Shown: piece by piece, positions 36,117 through 46,034 of the stretch
How the letters are laid out: each line of letters begins with the position of its first letter
Position numbering within the stretch: the first letter of the stretch is position 1
Notes under the pieces: generated by a model
Databases searched by the model: none
Told to the model about the DNA's origin: nothing
Seen by the model: the letters and a program-made list of their open reading frames with translations, nothing else
Assembly: GCA_019638015.1 (NCBI GenBank)
Contig: JAHBUP010000001.1
Span: forward strand, 1,706,424-1,770,423
Source of the DNA: Melioribacteraceae bacterium
Lineage (GTDB): Bacteria; Bacteroidota; Ignavibacteria; Ignavibacteriales; Melioribacteraceae
DNA length: 64,000 nucleotides
Direction of reading: 5' to 3'
Program-made: the position numbers and the translations under genes

Positions 36117-37163
36117 ATGACCAATCAAAAAAATAAAGGCTGGCAAAAAAAGAAATTCCCACTCACCGATTTTTTAGCTGAATATATAATTAAATCGGTT
36201 GCATTTATTTGTCTTGCTGTTATAATCTTAATTTTCATTTTCATCTTCAAGGAATCGCTTCCCATATTTTCATCTCAGGAAACCACAATTCAAAATGAAG
36301 AATATCTGCAATCGGAAACTTACGGTTTGGAAAATGATCAACAATTTCAAATTGAGAATGAGATTAAATCGATCAGCCCTGAATACTATGATAGAGCAGA
36401 TCTAAAAAATTTAACTGGGAAGGATTGGCAGCCGGTGGGAAGTAAACCAAAATATGGGTTATTGCCACTGTTTATTGGGAGTTTAAAAGTTACGATAATA
36501 GCGCTACTCTTTGGTGCGCCGCTTGCGATTTTTGCGGCTATTTATACTGCGGTTTTTGCATCAAAAAGAATTAGAGAATTTATAAAACCTATCATTGAGC
36601 TACTTGCTGGATTTCCCTCTGTTGTAATTGGGTTTTTTGCGCTAACTACTCTCGCAACATTATTTCAGGATCTATTCCATTATCAATATAGGTTGAACGC
36701 GTTTGTTGGCGGATTTGCCATGGCTCTGGCAGTTATCCCAATAATATATACTATTACCGAAGATTCATTAAACGCTGTACCAAAACATATGATTGAAGCT
36801 AGTTTAGCTTTGGGCGCGAATAAATGGCAGACCGCAATTTTTGTTTCTATCCCGGCATCTGCGCCCGGATTATTTGCGGCTCTACTATTAGGTTTTGGAA
36901 GGGCATTCGGAGAAACCATGATTGTATTAATGGCAACCGGAAATGCTCCTTTATCAACAGCCAATATTTTGGAACCGGTAAGAACTTTCTCTGCCACAAT
37001 AGGTGCAGAAATGGCTGAGGTGGTTTTCGGCGATACTCACTATACAGTCTTGTTTTTAATCGGCTCATTGTTATTCATCGTTACTTTTATAATTAATGCG
37101 ATCGCCGAATTTTATGTACGCAAAAGATTATTTAGGCGTTTCGGGAAAGAATATGATGAATAA
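36117..37163 (+). CDS. pstC: Phosphate ABC transporter permease PstC
   Basis: Inner-membrane permease subunit of the high-affinity phosphate importer, 348 residues. After the first helix there is a long hydrophilic insert (about 55-115) that is larger than in the E. coli protein, then the permease core. The coupling EAA-like loop is E-A-S-L-A-L-G-A-N-K-W-Q-T (about 221-233), and G-F-G-R-A-F-G-E-T-M follows. Its 3' end overlaps pstA by 11 nt. Confidence 0.93.
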   Translation: MTNQKNKGWQKKKFPLTDFLAEYIIKSVAFICLAVIILIFIFIFKESLPIFSSQETTIQNEEYLQSETYGLENDQQFQIENEIKSISPEYYDRADLKNLTGKDWQPVGSKPKYGLLPLFIGSLKVTIIALLFGAPLAIFAAIYTAVFASKRIREFIKPIIELLAGFPSVVIGFFALTTLATLFQDLFHYQYRLNAFVGGFAMALAVIPIIYTITEDSLNAVPKHMIEASLALGANKWQTAIFVSIPASAPGLFAALLLGFGRAFGETMIVLMATGNAPLSTANILEPVRTFSATIGAEMAEVVFGDTHYTVLFLIGSLLFIVTFIINAIAEFYVRKRLFRRFGKEYDE

Positions 37164-38055
37164 TAAAATTGTAGGAAATGGAATTATTGCTTTTTCACTA
37201 TTCGCAGTTATGTTAATAATAACATGTATCGTTTATATGTTTTTGGAAATTTATATCAATGGGCAGGATTTGCTTACATGGGAATTTTTAACGCAAGCAC
37301 CACGTGATGGAATGAGAGCCGGGGGAATTTTTCCGGCAATTGTTGGGACAGTTCTTCTGGTTCTAACCATGTCGCTTCTTTGTGTGCCGGTTGGAACTAT
37401 AACAGCACTTTACTTAAATGAATATGCCAAGCGGAATTCAATCTTTACAAAAACGGTACGGTTTGCAGTTAATACATTAGCGGGAGTTCCGGCAATTGTA
37501 TTTGGTTTATTTGGTTTGGGATTTTTTATTCAATTTGTTGGAGGGGGGGTTGATAACCTAAGTGGAGAACAGGGATTGATTCGCTGGGGGCAGCCGAATA
37601 TTTTATGGGCGAGTATGACGATGGCTTTTCTTACTATTCCTGTAGTAATTGTTTCAGTTGAAGAGTCATTGAAAAATGTGCCAAGTGAGCTTCGTGCGGC
37701 ATCATTGGCTCTTGGCGCCTCGAAATGGCAGACTATATGGAAAATAGTAATTCCAAATTCTATCTCGGGTATTTTAACCGGCTCAATACTAGCGATTGGA
37801 AGAGGAGCCGGAGAAGTCGCGCCAATTCTATTTACCGGAGTCGCATATTTTCTTCCGAATCTCCCAACTAAATTAACCGATCAATTTATGAACATGGGTT
37901 ATCATATTTATGTAATGGCTACTCAATCCACTGATGTAGAAGCTACTAAAGGAATTCAATACGCTACAGCTTTTGTTTTACTTATTTGTACGTTTGCTCT
38001 TTCCTTTACCGCGGTTATGATTCGGTATCGATTTCGAAAACAACTCAAGGATTAA
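37153..38055 (+). CDS. pstA: Phosphate ABC transporter permease PstA
   Basis: Second permease of the phosphate importer, 300 residues. The EAA-type loop reads A-A-S-L-A-L-G-A-S-K-W-Q-T, followed by I-G-R-G-A-G-E-V-A-P, as in PstA. I chose ATG 37153 (M-M-N-N-K), which has GGGAAAGA just before it and overlaps the pstC stop; an upstream in-frame start at 37096 would lie deep in pstC and is unlikely. Confidence 0.93.
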   Translation: MMNNKIVGNGIIAFSLFAVMLIITCIVYMFLEIYINGQDLLTWEFLTQAPRDGMRAGGIFPAIVGTVLLVLTMSLLCVPVGTITALYLNEYAKRNSIFTKTVRFAVNTLAGVPAIVFGLFGLGFFIQFVGGGVDNLSGEQGLIRWGQPNILWASMTMAFLTIPVVIVSVEESLKNVPSELRAASLALGASKWQTIWKIVIPNSISGILTGSILAIGRGAGEVAPILFTGVAYFLPNLPTKLTDQFMNMGYHIYVMATQSTDVEATKGIQYATAFVLLICTFALSFTAVMIRYRFRKQLKD

Positions 38056-38058
38056 TTA

Positions 38059-38820
38059 ATGCGCTCCAAAACTAAAATCGCGATTGAGAATCTTTCCGTT
38101 TCTTATGGAAAAAAAATAGCATTAGAAGATATCTCCATCAATATTAAAGGAAATATGGTCACCGCGTTAATCGGTCCCTCAGGATGCGGCAAATCTACAT
38201 TTTTGAGATCATTAAATAGAATGAATGATTTAATAACCAACTCTAAAACAAGCGGTAAAATTAATATTGATGGAAAAAATATTTATGAGAATGATATCGA
38301 TGTAGTTCAGCTACGAAAACGAGTTGGGATGATATTCCAGAAATCTAATCCTTTCCCTAAATCGGTGTATGAAAATGTTGCCTTCGGACCAAAAATAAAT
38401 GGAGTGAAGAACAAATCTACACTTGATGAAATTGTTGAAAATAGTCTGAGGCGTGCCGCGCTTTGGGATGAGGTGAAAGATGAACTCAATAAAAATGGGC
38501 TTTCATTGAGCGGTGGGCAGCAGCAACGATTATGTATCGCGAGGGCTTTGGCGGTAGATCCCGAAATATTGTTAATGGATGAGCCGGCGAGCGCGCTAGA
38601 CCCAATTGCTACTACAAAAATTGAAGATTTAATTTATCAGCTTAAACAAAACTATACTATAATCATAGTTACACATAATTTACAGCAAGCCGCTAGAGTA
38701 AGTGACGAAACAGCTTTTTTCTATCTTGGGAAGTTAGTTGAGTTTAATGATACCAAGATGATGTTTACCACTCCGGCAAATAAACAAACGGAAGATTATA
38801 TTCGTGGAAGATTTGGATAA
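38059..38820 (+). CDS. pstB: Phosphate ABC transporter ATP-binding protein
   Basis: ATPase of the phosphate importer, 253 residues. Walker A is G-P-S-G-C-G-K-S-T, the PstB-specific stretch [11 protein letters not shown] follows, then [10 protein letters not shown], signature L-S-G-G-Q-Q-Q-R-L, and Walker [12 protein letters not shown]. All catalytic elements are present. It lies 3 nt after pstA and 19 nt before phoU. Confidence 0.96.
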   Translation: MRSKTKIAIENLSVSYGKKIALEDISINIKGNMVTALIGPSGCGKSTFLRSLNRMNDLITNSKTSGKINIDGKNIYENDIDVVQLRKRVGMIFQKSNPFPKSVYENVAFGPKINGVKNKSTLDEIVENSLRRAALWDEVKDELNKNGLSLSGGQQQRLCIARALAVDPEILLMDEPASALDPIATTKIEDLIYQLKQNYTIIIVTHNLQQAARVSDETAFFYLGKLVEFNDTKMMFTTPANKQTEDYIRGRFG

Positions 38821-38839
38821 TAAATAAAGAGAAAATTTT

Positions 38840-39517
38840 ATGCAGCAACATTTTACACAAGAAATTGAAAGTCTAAGAACCAACATTATCAAAATGGCTT
38901 CTATTGTTGATGAAATGTTTGAAAGAGCAATCAGCTCTGCCGAGATTGGCACACCTGAAATCTCAAAACTTCTTAAAGCTAAAGATTTAGAGGTTGATGC
39001 CTATGATAATCTCATTCAAACACAATGCGAAAATATACTAGCCATATTTCAGCCATTTGCCTCCGATCTTCGTTTTATGATCTCGGCTATGATGATTAAT
39101 AATCAACTTGAAAGGTGCGGTGACATTACTGTAAATATTGCCCGACGATTAAAAAAAATAGGAGTTAATAACAATCTTGTTTCAGAATCAAAAATACTTG
39201 AAATGGCAGCAAAGGCTAAAGGTATGTTAGTATTAGCTATCGATTCTTTTATCCATTCGAATTCCGCTATAGCTTATGAAGTGCTTGAAAAAGATGTTGA
39301 AGTAGATAAGTTTAATAAATCGATTTTTAAGTATTCTACTGAAAAGATGAAAACAGACACAGATTTGATAATTCCAGGGACACATTTAGTAGTACTTGCC
39401 AGGCAGATAGAGAGATTAGCCGATCATACAACAAATATTGCCGAAAATGTTATATTTTCGCTTGAAGCTAGATTAATGACACATACCCGCAGAATCAAAA
39501 AAAAGGATTTGGAGTAA
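38840..39517 (+). CDS. phoU: Phosphate signalling regulator PhoU
   Basis: Cytoplasmic all-helical regulator, 225 residues, two PhoU repeats. Helical signature residues include F-A-S-D-L-R-F-M-I-S-A-M and the metal-binding style E-R-C-G-D-I (about 92-97) and E-R-L-A-D-H-T-T-N-I-A-E (about 195-206). PhoU represses the PhoR-PhoB response through PstB. No phoB/phoR pair is adjacent, so the sensor system must be elsewhere or different. Confidence 0.95.
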   Translation: MQQHFTQEIESLRTNIIKMASIVDEMFERAISSAEIGTPEISKLLKAKDLEVDAYDNLIQTQCENILAIFQPFASDLRFMISAMMINNQLERCGDITVNIARRLKKIGVNNNLVSESKILEMAAKAKGMLVLAIDSFIHSNSAIAYEVLEKDVEVDKFNKSIFKYSTEKMKTDTDLIIPGTHLVVLARQIERLADHTTNIAENVIFSLEARLMTHTRRIKKKDLE

Positions 39518-39609
39518 ATTTCCTAATTAATTACTTCTAAAATATTTAAGCTCATTGCAATAAAATTTCCCCTTCATTATATTCAATTCAAAATTAATTA
39601 GTGTGAAGA

Positions 39610-40551
39610 ATGAAAGTGATAAAACCTAAAAAGTTGGTTAGAGGCGATACTATTGGTATAATAACCCCGGCATCTCATGTTGCCGACGCAACACGTATTG
39701 AAAAGAGCGTTAAATATTTTGAATCTCTTGGATATAATGTTGAGGTGTCGAAAACCGTAACAAAGGGAAATGGTTATCTTGCCGGCACTGATGATGAAAG
39801 GATTGATGAACTGCATAAATTTTTTAGCAATAAAAAAATTAACGCAATTTTTTGTGCCAGAGGCGGTTACGGCGCCGCTAGACTACTTAACTCGATAGAT
39901 TATAATATCATTAAAAAAAATCCTAAAATATTTGTTGGGTATAGCGATATCACCGCAATTCAATTGGCTTTTTTCGTAAAAACCAAGCTGGTCACTTTTG
40001 CCGGACCAATGCCCGCGGTTGATTTTTATGATGAAATAAATCCCTATGCTGAGGAGTATTTTTGGCGGATTCTCACTTCAACAAAGTCTCCGCAAAAATT
40101 TACAAATCCAAATAATGAACACTTTTATTCATTGACGTCCGGAATTGCAGACGGAACTTTACTCGGCGGTAATTTATGCGTTTTAACTTCACTTGCCGGG
40201 ACAGCTTTTTTCCCCGAATTCAAAAATTCTATCTTATTACTCGAAGAAATAGGTGAAGCACCATACAGAATTGACAGGATGATTAATCAATTAAAAATGA
40301 TGGGTGTGCTAAAGAAAATTAAAGGAGTTGTATTAGGTAGATTTTTAGACTGCATCGAGACCGACACTTCGAAAAGTACATTTAGTATAAACGAGGTAAT
40401 TGCTCATTATTTCGGTACGGCAAAAATCCCAATTCTTTATAATGTGAGACACGGTCATGTTAAAGAGAATTTAACGCTGCCAATAGGATTAAATGTCCAT
40501 ATTAATTCGACAAAAAAGACTATGGAAATTAAAGAAGCAGCAGTAATCTAG
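39610..40551 (+). CDS. LD-carboxypeptidase, peptidase family S66
   Basis: Serine peptidase of 313 residues that releases the terminal D-alanine from murein tetrapeptides (LdcA type) or, in MccF members, inactivates microcin C. The nucleophile serine lies in V-G-Y-S-D (S112). The catalytic glutamate is probably in L-L-E-E-I-G-E (about 217-222) and the histidine in G-H-V-K-E-N-L-T-L-P-I-G (about 283). A-R-G-G-Y-G also matches the family. No signal peptide is visible, so a cytoplasmic recycling role is likely. Confidence 0.88.
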   Translation: MKVIKPKKLVRGDTIGIITPASHVADATRIEKSVKYFESLGYNVEVSKTVTKGNGYLAGTDDERIDELHKFFSNKKINAIFCARGGYGAARLLNSIDYNIIKKNPKIFVGYSDITAIQLAFFVKTKLVTFAGPMPAVDFYDEINPYAEEYFWRILTSTKSPQKFTNPNNEHFYSLTSGIADGTLLGGNLCVLTSLAGTAFFPEFKNSILLLEEIGEAPYRIDRMINQLKMMGVLKKIKGVVLGRFLDCIETDTSKSTFSINEVIAHYFGTAKIPILYNVRHGHVKENLTLPIGLNVHINSTKKTMEIKEAAVI

Positions 40552-40843
40552 TTTATCGAGTCCCCGATTTTATCAAACTTGAATATTTCTTTCTAAAATC
40601 CTTTCTCTATTTTAAGAAAAAACCCATAATTTCATTAATTTTTTCCCTATTTGGCTTCAATAAATCTTGGTATGTTTATTGTTTTTAACACCTGTGCAAA
40701 ACAATTATATCGTCCTGATATGATGTTCTTTATCAAAAAATGAGAGGATGATTGTTAAAAAGTAGAATAGATAAAGCCAGATTTTTTATTTACGAGCTCG
40801 AGCATAGATTATTTAATCCATTTAATCTTTACAGGATTTAGGG

Positions 40844-41863
40844 ATGATACTCGAAAAGCTGCTCTGTAATGACACATTTACAAGGGATGAAATCATTTTC
40901 CTTCTAAATTTAAGAGAGGAAAAGGATTTGAATTTGCTTTTCAAGCGAGCTGATATTGTTAGGCACAGTTTTACTGGAGATTCAATTTATTTGAATGGAT
41001 TAATAGAATTTTCAAACTATTGCACGCAAAATTGTTTTTACTGCGGATTACGGGAGGACAATTTCAAATTATCCCGCTATAGAATGAGTCCGGATGAAAT
41101 TATTGACACAGCATGGAAGATTAGTAAACTTGGAATTTCGACAATTACTCTCCAATCGGGGGAGGATTTTCATTATGATTCTGACCTAATTTCTTTTATA
41201 ATTTATTCGATAAAGCAAAAAACTGATGTAGAAATTTGTTTGAGTTTGGGGGAGCGTGGCTATGATGAATATAGAACATGGAAAATTGCGGGTGCCGATA
41301 AATATTTACTTAAATATGAAACTTCAAACGAAAAATTATATGCGGCACTGCATCATAATCAAAAATTGGATGAACGGCTGAAGCATCTTCGATTTTTATC
41401 CAACTTGGGTTATAAACTTGGATCAGGCAGTATTGTTGGATTACCAAATCAAAACACTGAAGATTTAGCTGATGATCTTTTATTAAGTAATGAACTAGGA
41501 CTCGATTTAGTTGTTTATGCTCCTTTCGTGCCTTCTGAAAATACTCCATTTGCAAACCATGATGCTGGAAATTTAATTTCTACTCTAAAAGTTACATCCA
41601 TTGCTAGATTAATACAAAAAAGTGCACATATTTCCTCAGTGAATTCTATCGATTCCTCTGAGATAGGCGTTGTTGAAAGGGGATTGGTTTCGGGAGCAAA
41701 CATCGTATTTACCGACCTCACTCCATTTCCATACAGAACTAATTATCAGTACTACTCATCAAAGATTGAAAGCAATAATTCTCCTGTTGATTGTTTACTC
41801 GATCTGCAGAAAAGGATCGAAAAATTGACAAATCAATCATCTGTAAGAATGGAAATTATTTAG
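40844..41863 (+). CDS. hydE: [FeFe]-hydrogenase maturase, radical SAM enzyme HydE
   Basis: Radical SAM TIM-barrel enzyme, 339 residues. C60-x3-C64-x2-C67 (C-T-Q-N-C-F-Y-C) binds the 4Fe-4S cluster. The flanking text (Y-L-N-G-L-I-E-F-S-N-Y-C, T-L-Q-S-G-E-D, K-Y-E-T-S-N) and length match HydE better than biotin synthase or PylB. HydE helps build the azadithiolate-bridged H-cluster. HydF, HydG and a hydrogenase are not adjacent. A 292-bp gap upstream holds no other gene. Confidence 0.83.
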   Translation: MILEKLLCNDTFTRDEIIFLLNLREEKDLNLLFKRADIVRHSFTGDSIYLNGLIEFSNYCTQNCFYCGLREDNFKLSRYRMSPDEIIDTAWKISKLGISTITLQSGEDFHYDSDLISFIIYSIKQKTDVEICLSLGERGYDEYRTWKIAGADKYLLKYETSNEKLYAALHHNQKLDERLKHLRFLSNLGYKLGSGSIVGLPNQNTEDLADDLLLSNELGLDLVVYAPFVPSENTPFANHDAGNLISTLKVTSIARLIQKSAHISSVNSIDSSEIGVVERGLVSGANIVFTDLTPFPYRTNYQYYSSKIESNNSPVDCLLDLQKRIEKLTNQSSVRMEII

Positions 41864-41966
41864 AACAATTCCCCCTTCCGATTTCCTTATCTGAAAAATT
41901 ATTCTATTTTCTCATAAAACTATTGATTGTATATTATCACCCCATATTCACAATATTAGGTTAATT

Positions 41967-42479
41967 ATGAATTTCTTATCAAAATTATTACCGATCTTGT
42001 TCATTCTATTGATTATAGCTGGTTGTTCATCCAAAGATGAAAAATTGATGTTTGATACAGCCGATAAACTTGCATCTGAGGAAAAATACATTGAAGCTAT
42101 AAAAGCATTCGATGAACTCGCTGCAGAATTTCCGAAGGGAGATTTTACTTTAAAAGGAAACTATACAGTGGGTAAAATATATCATAGTTTGCTTGTTCCC
42201 GATGTACCCCGTGAAGAGTCTTTTAATATGGCAATAAAATATTATCGAAAAAGTGTTGATGGCTATCCAGAAAATAAAGATGCTGAAAACGCTTTAATGA
42301 TGATAGGATTCATTTATGCTAATGAACTGAATAACGTAGATTCGGCAAAACTGACCTATGAGGAATTTCTTAAAAATTATCCCAAAAGTGAATTGGTCAA
42401 CTCCGTTAAATTAGAATATGAAAATATTGGTTTAACACCCGAACAAATACTAGAAAAACGAATTGGCTCAATTAAGTAA
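41967..42479 (+). CDS. BamD-like TPR lipoprotein
   Basis: Protein of 170 residues with a lipoprotein signal peptide (lipobox I-I-A-G-C, lipidated Cys near 20). Tetratricopeptide-like repeats follow, including E-K-Y-I-E-A-I-K-A-F-D-E-L and A-K-L-T-Y-E-E-F-L-K-N-Y-P-K-S. This resembles BamD/YfiO but is shorter than a typical BamD (about 240), so it may be only a related periplasmic TPR protein. The stop overlaps the start of the DUF58 gene (TAATG), so they are translationally coupled. Confidence 0.72.
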   Translation: MNFLSKLLPILFILLIIAGCSSKDEKLMFDTADKLASEEKYIEAIKAFDELAAEFPKGDFTLKGNYTVGKIYHSLLVPDVPREESFNMAIKYYRKSVDGYPENKDAENALMMIGFIYANELNNVDSAKLTYEEFLKNYPKSELVNSVKLEYENIGLTPEQILEKRIGSIK

Positions 42480-43387
42480 TGCCGGTAAAATCGAACGAAA
42501 TTAGAAAGTTTATTGACCCTTCAGTCCTACTGAAAATTAAAAATTTAGAGTTGAGGGCGAAAAAAGTTGTTGAAGGTTTTATGGTTGGTTTGCATAAAAG
42601 TCCATACCACGGATTTAGTGTGGAATTCAGCCAGCACCGACAATATATGCAGGGGGATTCTCTCAAGGATGTAGATTGGAAAGTTTTTGCTAAAAGTGAA
42701 AAATATTTTATAAAACAATATGAAGAAGAAACCAATCTAATTGCCAATATCTATCTCGATTCGAGCCGCTCAATGAAGTTTCATAAATCTGGTACTGCTT
42801 CAAAACTCGATTATTCAATTACGCTCGCCGCGGCAATTAGTTATTTGTTAATCAATCAGCAGGATTCCGTTGGATTAACTATTTATTCAGATAAGATTCA
42901 TGCTTATCTCCCCCCAAAGGCAACAAGGATTTATCTTAAAACTATTCTTTCAACTCTTGCGAAAGTTGAACCTGATGGAGCAACTGAAACAGCCGAATGT
43001 TTAAAATCCTCAGCACTCCTTGTTCGTAAACGAGGTTTAACAGTTCTAATTTCAGATTTTTTTGATAACCCGGAATCAGTCATTTCGGCATTTAAACAGT
43101 TTCATCATAAGAATAATGAGGTAATAGTTTTTCATGTTTTGGATCCGGTAGAGATTAATTTTGGATTCGATTCCGATTCGATTTTTGTGGATTTAGAATC
43201 GGATGAACAAATAACTACTCAACCTTATCATATAAGAAGAGCTTATCAGAGCGCGATGGAAGAGTATATCGGGAGAATTAAATCTTCATGTCTAAATTAT
43301 GGAATTGATTATCATTTAATTACCACAGATGAACCATTTGAAAAAGCCCTCATGAACTTTTTCACTAAAAGAACCAAATTGAATTAA
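42479..43387 (+). CDS. DUF58 domain protein (vWA-like)
   Basis: Cytoplasmic protein of 302 residues with the DUF58 signature F-S-Q-H-R-Q-Y-M-Q-G-D (about 53-63) followed by D-V-D-W-K-V-F-A-K-S and a MIDAS-like D-S-S-R-S-M-K-F (about 95-102). In other genomes DUF58 proteins accompany MoxR ATPases and vWA membrane proteins of the Bat operon. Here neither is adjacent; the only partner is the TPR lipoprotein. Function inferred as chaperone-like or assembly related. Confidence 0.85.
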   Translation: MPVKSNEIRKFIDPSVLLKIKNLELRAKKVVEGFMVGLHKSPYHGFSVEFSQHRQYMQGDSLKDVDWKVFAKSEKYFIKQYEEETNLIANIYLDSSRSMKFHKSGTASKLDYSITLAAAISYLLINQQDSVGLTIYSDKIHAYLPPKATRIYLKTILSTLAKVEPDGATETAECLKSSALLVRKRGLTVLISDFFDNPESVISAFKQFHHKNNEVIVFHVLDPVEINFGFDSDSIFVDLESDEQITTQPYHIRRAYQSAMEEYIGRIKSSCLNYGIDYHLITTDEPFEKALMNFFTKRTKLN

Positions 43388-43406
43388 TACTCCAAAAATT
43401 TGAAAT

Positions 43407-43429
43407 ATTTTCAGATAACTACTGAAAAT
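43407..43429. other. Perfect 8-bp hairpin after the DUF58 gene
   Basis: ATTTTCAG and CTGAAAAT pair with a 7-nt loop 20 nt after the stop. No T run follows on the plus strand, so terminator function is uncertain. Confidence 0.4.
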
Positions 43430-43481
43430 CCCCTCCAATAAACCGATAATACTAGAGTAAAAAAAGGATTTGAGAAAATAA

Positions 43482-44957
43482 GTGAAAAAATTATTAGTAA
43501 TTGGGATATTAATGCTTGTTATGGTTCAAAGCCAATATGGTCAGGAATCATTTCAATTAAGTTTAAGCGGTATTCAAGTAGGGAATAAAATATTGAGTGA
43601 ATCTGAATGGAGCAATCTCACAATCCCTAACGGAGTTCCAATTTATGTAAGCTTTAATACAATCGGAAATACGAAAGAGCAATTATTTTACCGTGTATTT
43701 CTTGACGGAATAATTATCTATCCACGACTCCTTGATAATTATTTTTCGATTGAAAATAATAATCCGGGAAATCATATATTAAAAATTGTTCCATACACAT
43801 CCGGTGGAATCGAAGGAAGCAGTTTGACTTTTGCTTTTAAAGTTGAAGATGTTACCTCAACTGAAAACAAAGCCGTTGATGAACCTAAAATCACAAATTA
43901 TAATAATTTACTTTCTAATCCATTAACTGTATTTATCTTGATTGGTATATTAGCCCTCCAATTTGTGGTTATAATAATTTTATTTATCCGCCGAAAATCT
44001 TCTCGGAAATCTGAAGTAAAAACTGTTGTACAAGTTCAAAAAGAAATGCCAAAGCAGCAATCGAATCAAAATGAAATAAATTTGATAAAAGAAGAACTGC
44101 ATAAAATAAAATTAGAACTTGAACAATCTAAAGAGGAAAATGAAATTCTTAGAAAAAATATAAAGGATCTTGATTCATCTATCCAAAATTTAGAAAATAC
44201 TAATATCCAATTGGTTGAACAAAAAGAAAGGCTCACAGAAAGCAAGCATAAATTGGAATTATTGCAGATACAAAAAGAAGAACTTTTTGCTATGGCGATT
44301 CATGATATCAAAAATCCAGCCTCAGCAATAAGGGGATACATAGAATTACTTAACTCTTACGATTTAAACGCTCAGGAGCAGCAGGATATCATGGTATCTT
44401 TGGTTGCTTCCTCTGAAGAGGTAATAAAACTTTCTCAAGATATGTGTACATTAATTGCCAAAGCTATGCCGGAACCAAAATTAAAATTCTCAGCTTCATC
44501 TATAAAGAGTGTTATTGATTCTGTTTGTGCTCAGAATGCGACTTACGCAAAAGCAAAAACTGTAAAACTCATTAACAATACTCAAAATAATTTACCTGCA
44601 GTAAATATGGACACAGAAAAAATCTCCGAAGCCTTGGATAATTTTATTAACAATGCTATTAAATATGCCCCGCCAGAAACTAAAGTAGAAGTTCGTTCTT
44701 CGATAAAGGATGAAAGTAAAAAATATGTTGTTGTTGAGGTGGAGGATAATGGTGTAGGTTTAAGCGAAGATGATATTAAAAAGTCGTTTCAAAAGGGTGT
44801 AATATTATCATCGAAGCCGACTGGTTTCGAGCAAAGCTCCGGTTTGGGATTGTGGATAGTTAAAAGAATTATTGAAGAACATGATGGCAGAGTATGGGTA
44901 AAGAGCCAACTTGGAAAAGGTTCTATCTTTGCATTTGAACTCCCGATTTCGGAGTAA
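43482..44957 (+). CDS. Membrane sensor histidine kinase
   Basis: Protein of 491 residues starting at GTG, with AAGGA about 13 nt upstream. Layout: signal-like N-terminus, periplasmic beta-rich domain (about 25-130), one membrane helix (about 148-170), long coiled coil (about 190-265), HisKA with H274 in M-A-I-H-D-I-K-N-P-A, and HATPase_c with N-box F-I-N-N-A-I-K-Y-A, V-E-D-N-G-V-G-L and S-G-L-G-L-W-I-V-K. No receiver domain and no adjacent response regulator gene, so it is an orphan kinase. The signal sensed is unknown. Confidence 0.88.
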   Translation: MKKLLVIGILMLVMVQSQYGQESFQLSLSGIQVGNKILSESEWSNLTIPNGVPIYVSFNTIGNTKEQLFYRVFLDGIIIYPRLLDNYFSIENNNPGNHILKIVPYTSGGIEGSSLTFAFKVEDVTSTENKAVDEPKITNYNNLLSNPLTVFILIGILALQFVVIIILFIRRKSSRKSEVKTVVQVQKEMPKQQSNQNEINLIKEELHKIKLELEQSKEENEILRKNIKDLDSSIQNLENTNIQLVEQKERLTESKHKLELLQIQKEELFAMAIHDIKNPASAIRGYIELLNSYDLNAQEQQDIMVSLVASSEEVIKLSQDMCTLIAKAMPEPKLKFSASSIKSVIDSVCAQNATYAKAKTVKLINNTQNNLPAVNMDTEKISEALDNFINNAIKYAPPETKVEVRSSIKDESKKYVVVEVEDNGVGLSEDDIKKSFQKGVILSSKPTGFEQSSGLGLWIVKRIIEEHDGRVWVKSQLGKGSIFAFELPISE

Positions 44958-45049
44958 AAATTCACGTAAAGAATTATTGTAATAAAATTACATTGATTTT
45001 AAGATCCATTTTCGTGAGATTCTACCCTAAATTTTAGGAAGGATCGGCA

Positions 45050-45580
45050 ATGAAAGGATTTCATTTCATACCTTTCTTCTTGTTAGTAATATTTATAAAT
45101 CTCAATTTCTCCCAAGAAGCCACTACACCAAAATCCACAGTCCTTGTAATGCCTTTTGATCAATACATCAACTATCCATTTTATAATGATATGCTGCGTG
45201 AATCTTTAATAACGGGATTGTTGGAAAAGAATTTTAATCCAGTACTTGATCCCGAAAGTTGGGAAATTGTACTGGAAAAGGATTATGAGTTTACCAATCT
45301 ATCCACTAATCAAGCAGATACTATAGCTCTAATTAGCGGAGCGGATTTAGTTATTTTTGGTTTTAATAGTGATTTTAGTACCACCCGGAGCGGAACGCTC
45401 AGTACAACAACAAAACATACACGTCCTGTTCTTATAAAGGTATATGATAGAAAGAAAAGAAGTTTGGTTTTATATGAGAGAATTACTCTTGAGGCTAATT
45501 GGGGCTTACTTAATAATAAATTGACTTTAAATCAGATTGGAACAAAAATAGCCCAGCAATTAAAAAATCAAGGGTACTGA
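45050..45580 (+). CDS. Secreted protein of unknown function
   Basis: Protein of 176 residues with an N-terminal signal peptide (about 1-21, ending N-L-N-F-S-Q). The mature part has an alternating alpha/beta pattern with L-V-M-P-F-D-Q-Y, G-L-L-E-K-N-F-N-P-V and S-G-A-D-L-V-I-F-G, reminiscent of the N-terminal fold of TolB-like or GNA1162-type periplasmic lipoproteins, but no lipobox cysteine is present. AGGAAGG at 45037-45043 is a good ribosome site. It stands alone. Confidence 0.6.
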   Translation: MKGFHFIPFFLLVIFINLNFSQEATTPKSTVLVMPFDQYINYPFYNDMLRESLITGLLEKNFNPVLDPESWEIVLEKDYEFTNLSTNQADTIALISGADLVIFGFNSDFSTTRSGTLSTTTKHTRPVLIKVYDRKKRSLVLYERITLEANWGLLNNKLTLNQIGTKIAQQLKNQGY

Positions 45581-45686
45581 GTATTTCATCCTCATCAATT
45601 ATTTAGTTAGAAGAATCACAACCTCAACATGTGAATCTTTTTCTCCATCTTGTCATCAAACCTGAAAACAAAAAAATGGAGAAAAG

Positions 45687-46034
45687 ATGTTACACACAAA
45701 TTTAACTCATGTACTTTCTAAAGAAGACCACTCAAAACTATTGCAGGAAAATGATAATGTAATGATTTGCTGCGGCAGAATGGGCCCAATGTGTATTCCG
45801 GTTTATGAGTCAATGGAAGAATTAGAAGGGGAATACAGCAATATTAAATTTGCAGATATGGAGTTTGATTCGGCGGATGCAAGTGTTATTAGAAATTTAC
45901 CCGAATGCAGAAGTTTTCAAGGACTTCCATTTGTTGTATATTATAAAAATGGTAAAGTTGTAAAAGCCACTTCTTCAATTCAATCGAAAGATCAGATAAC
46001 GGAAATTTTGGATGAACAATTCGGTAAAAATTAA
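45687..46034 (+). CDS. Thioredoxin-fold protein with atypical C-x6-C active site
   Basis: Protein of 115 residues with a thioredoxin layout. At the position of the usual W-C-G-P-C it has C28-C29-G-R-M-G-P-M-C36-I-P, so the redox cysteines would be spaced C-x6-C (or use C28). The fold is otherwise kept: F-A-D-M-E-F-D near 55 and the cis-proline loop G-L-P-F-V-V-Y (P81), then Y-Y-K-N-G-K. C74 (P-E-C-R) is an extra cysteine. It lies directly before thioredoxin reductase, with adjoining stop and start, suggesting the two form a redox pair. Confidence 0.78.
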   Translation: MLHTNLTHVLSKEDHSKLLQENDNVMICCGRMGPMCIPVYESMEELEGEYSNIKFADMEFDSADASVIRNLPECRSFQGLPFVVYYKNGKVVKATSSIQSKDQITEILDEQFGKN

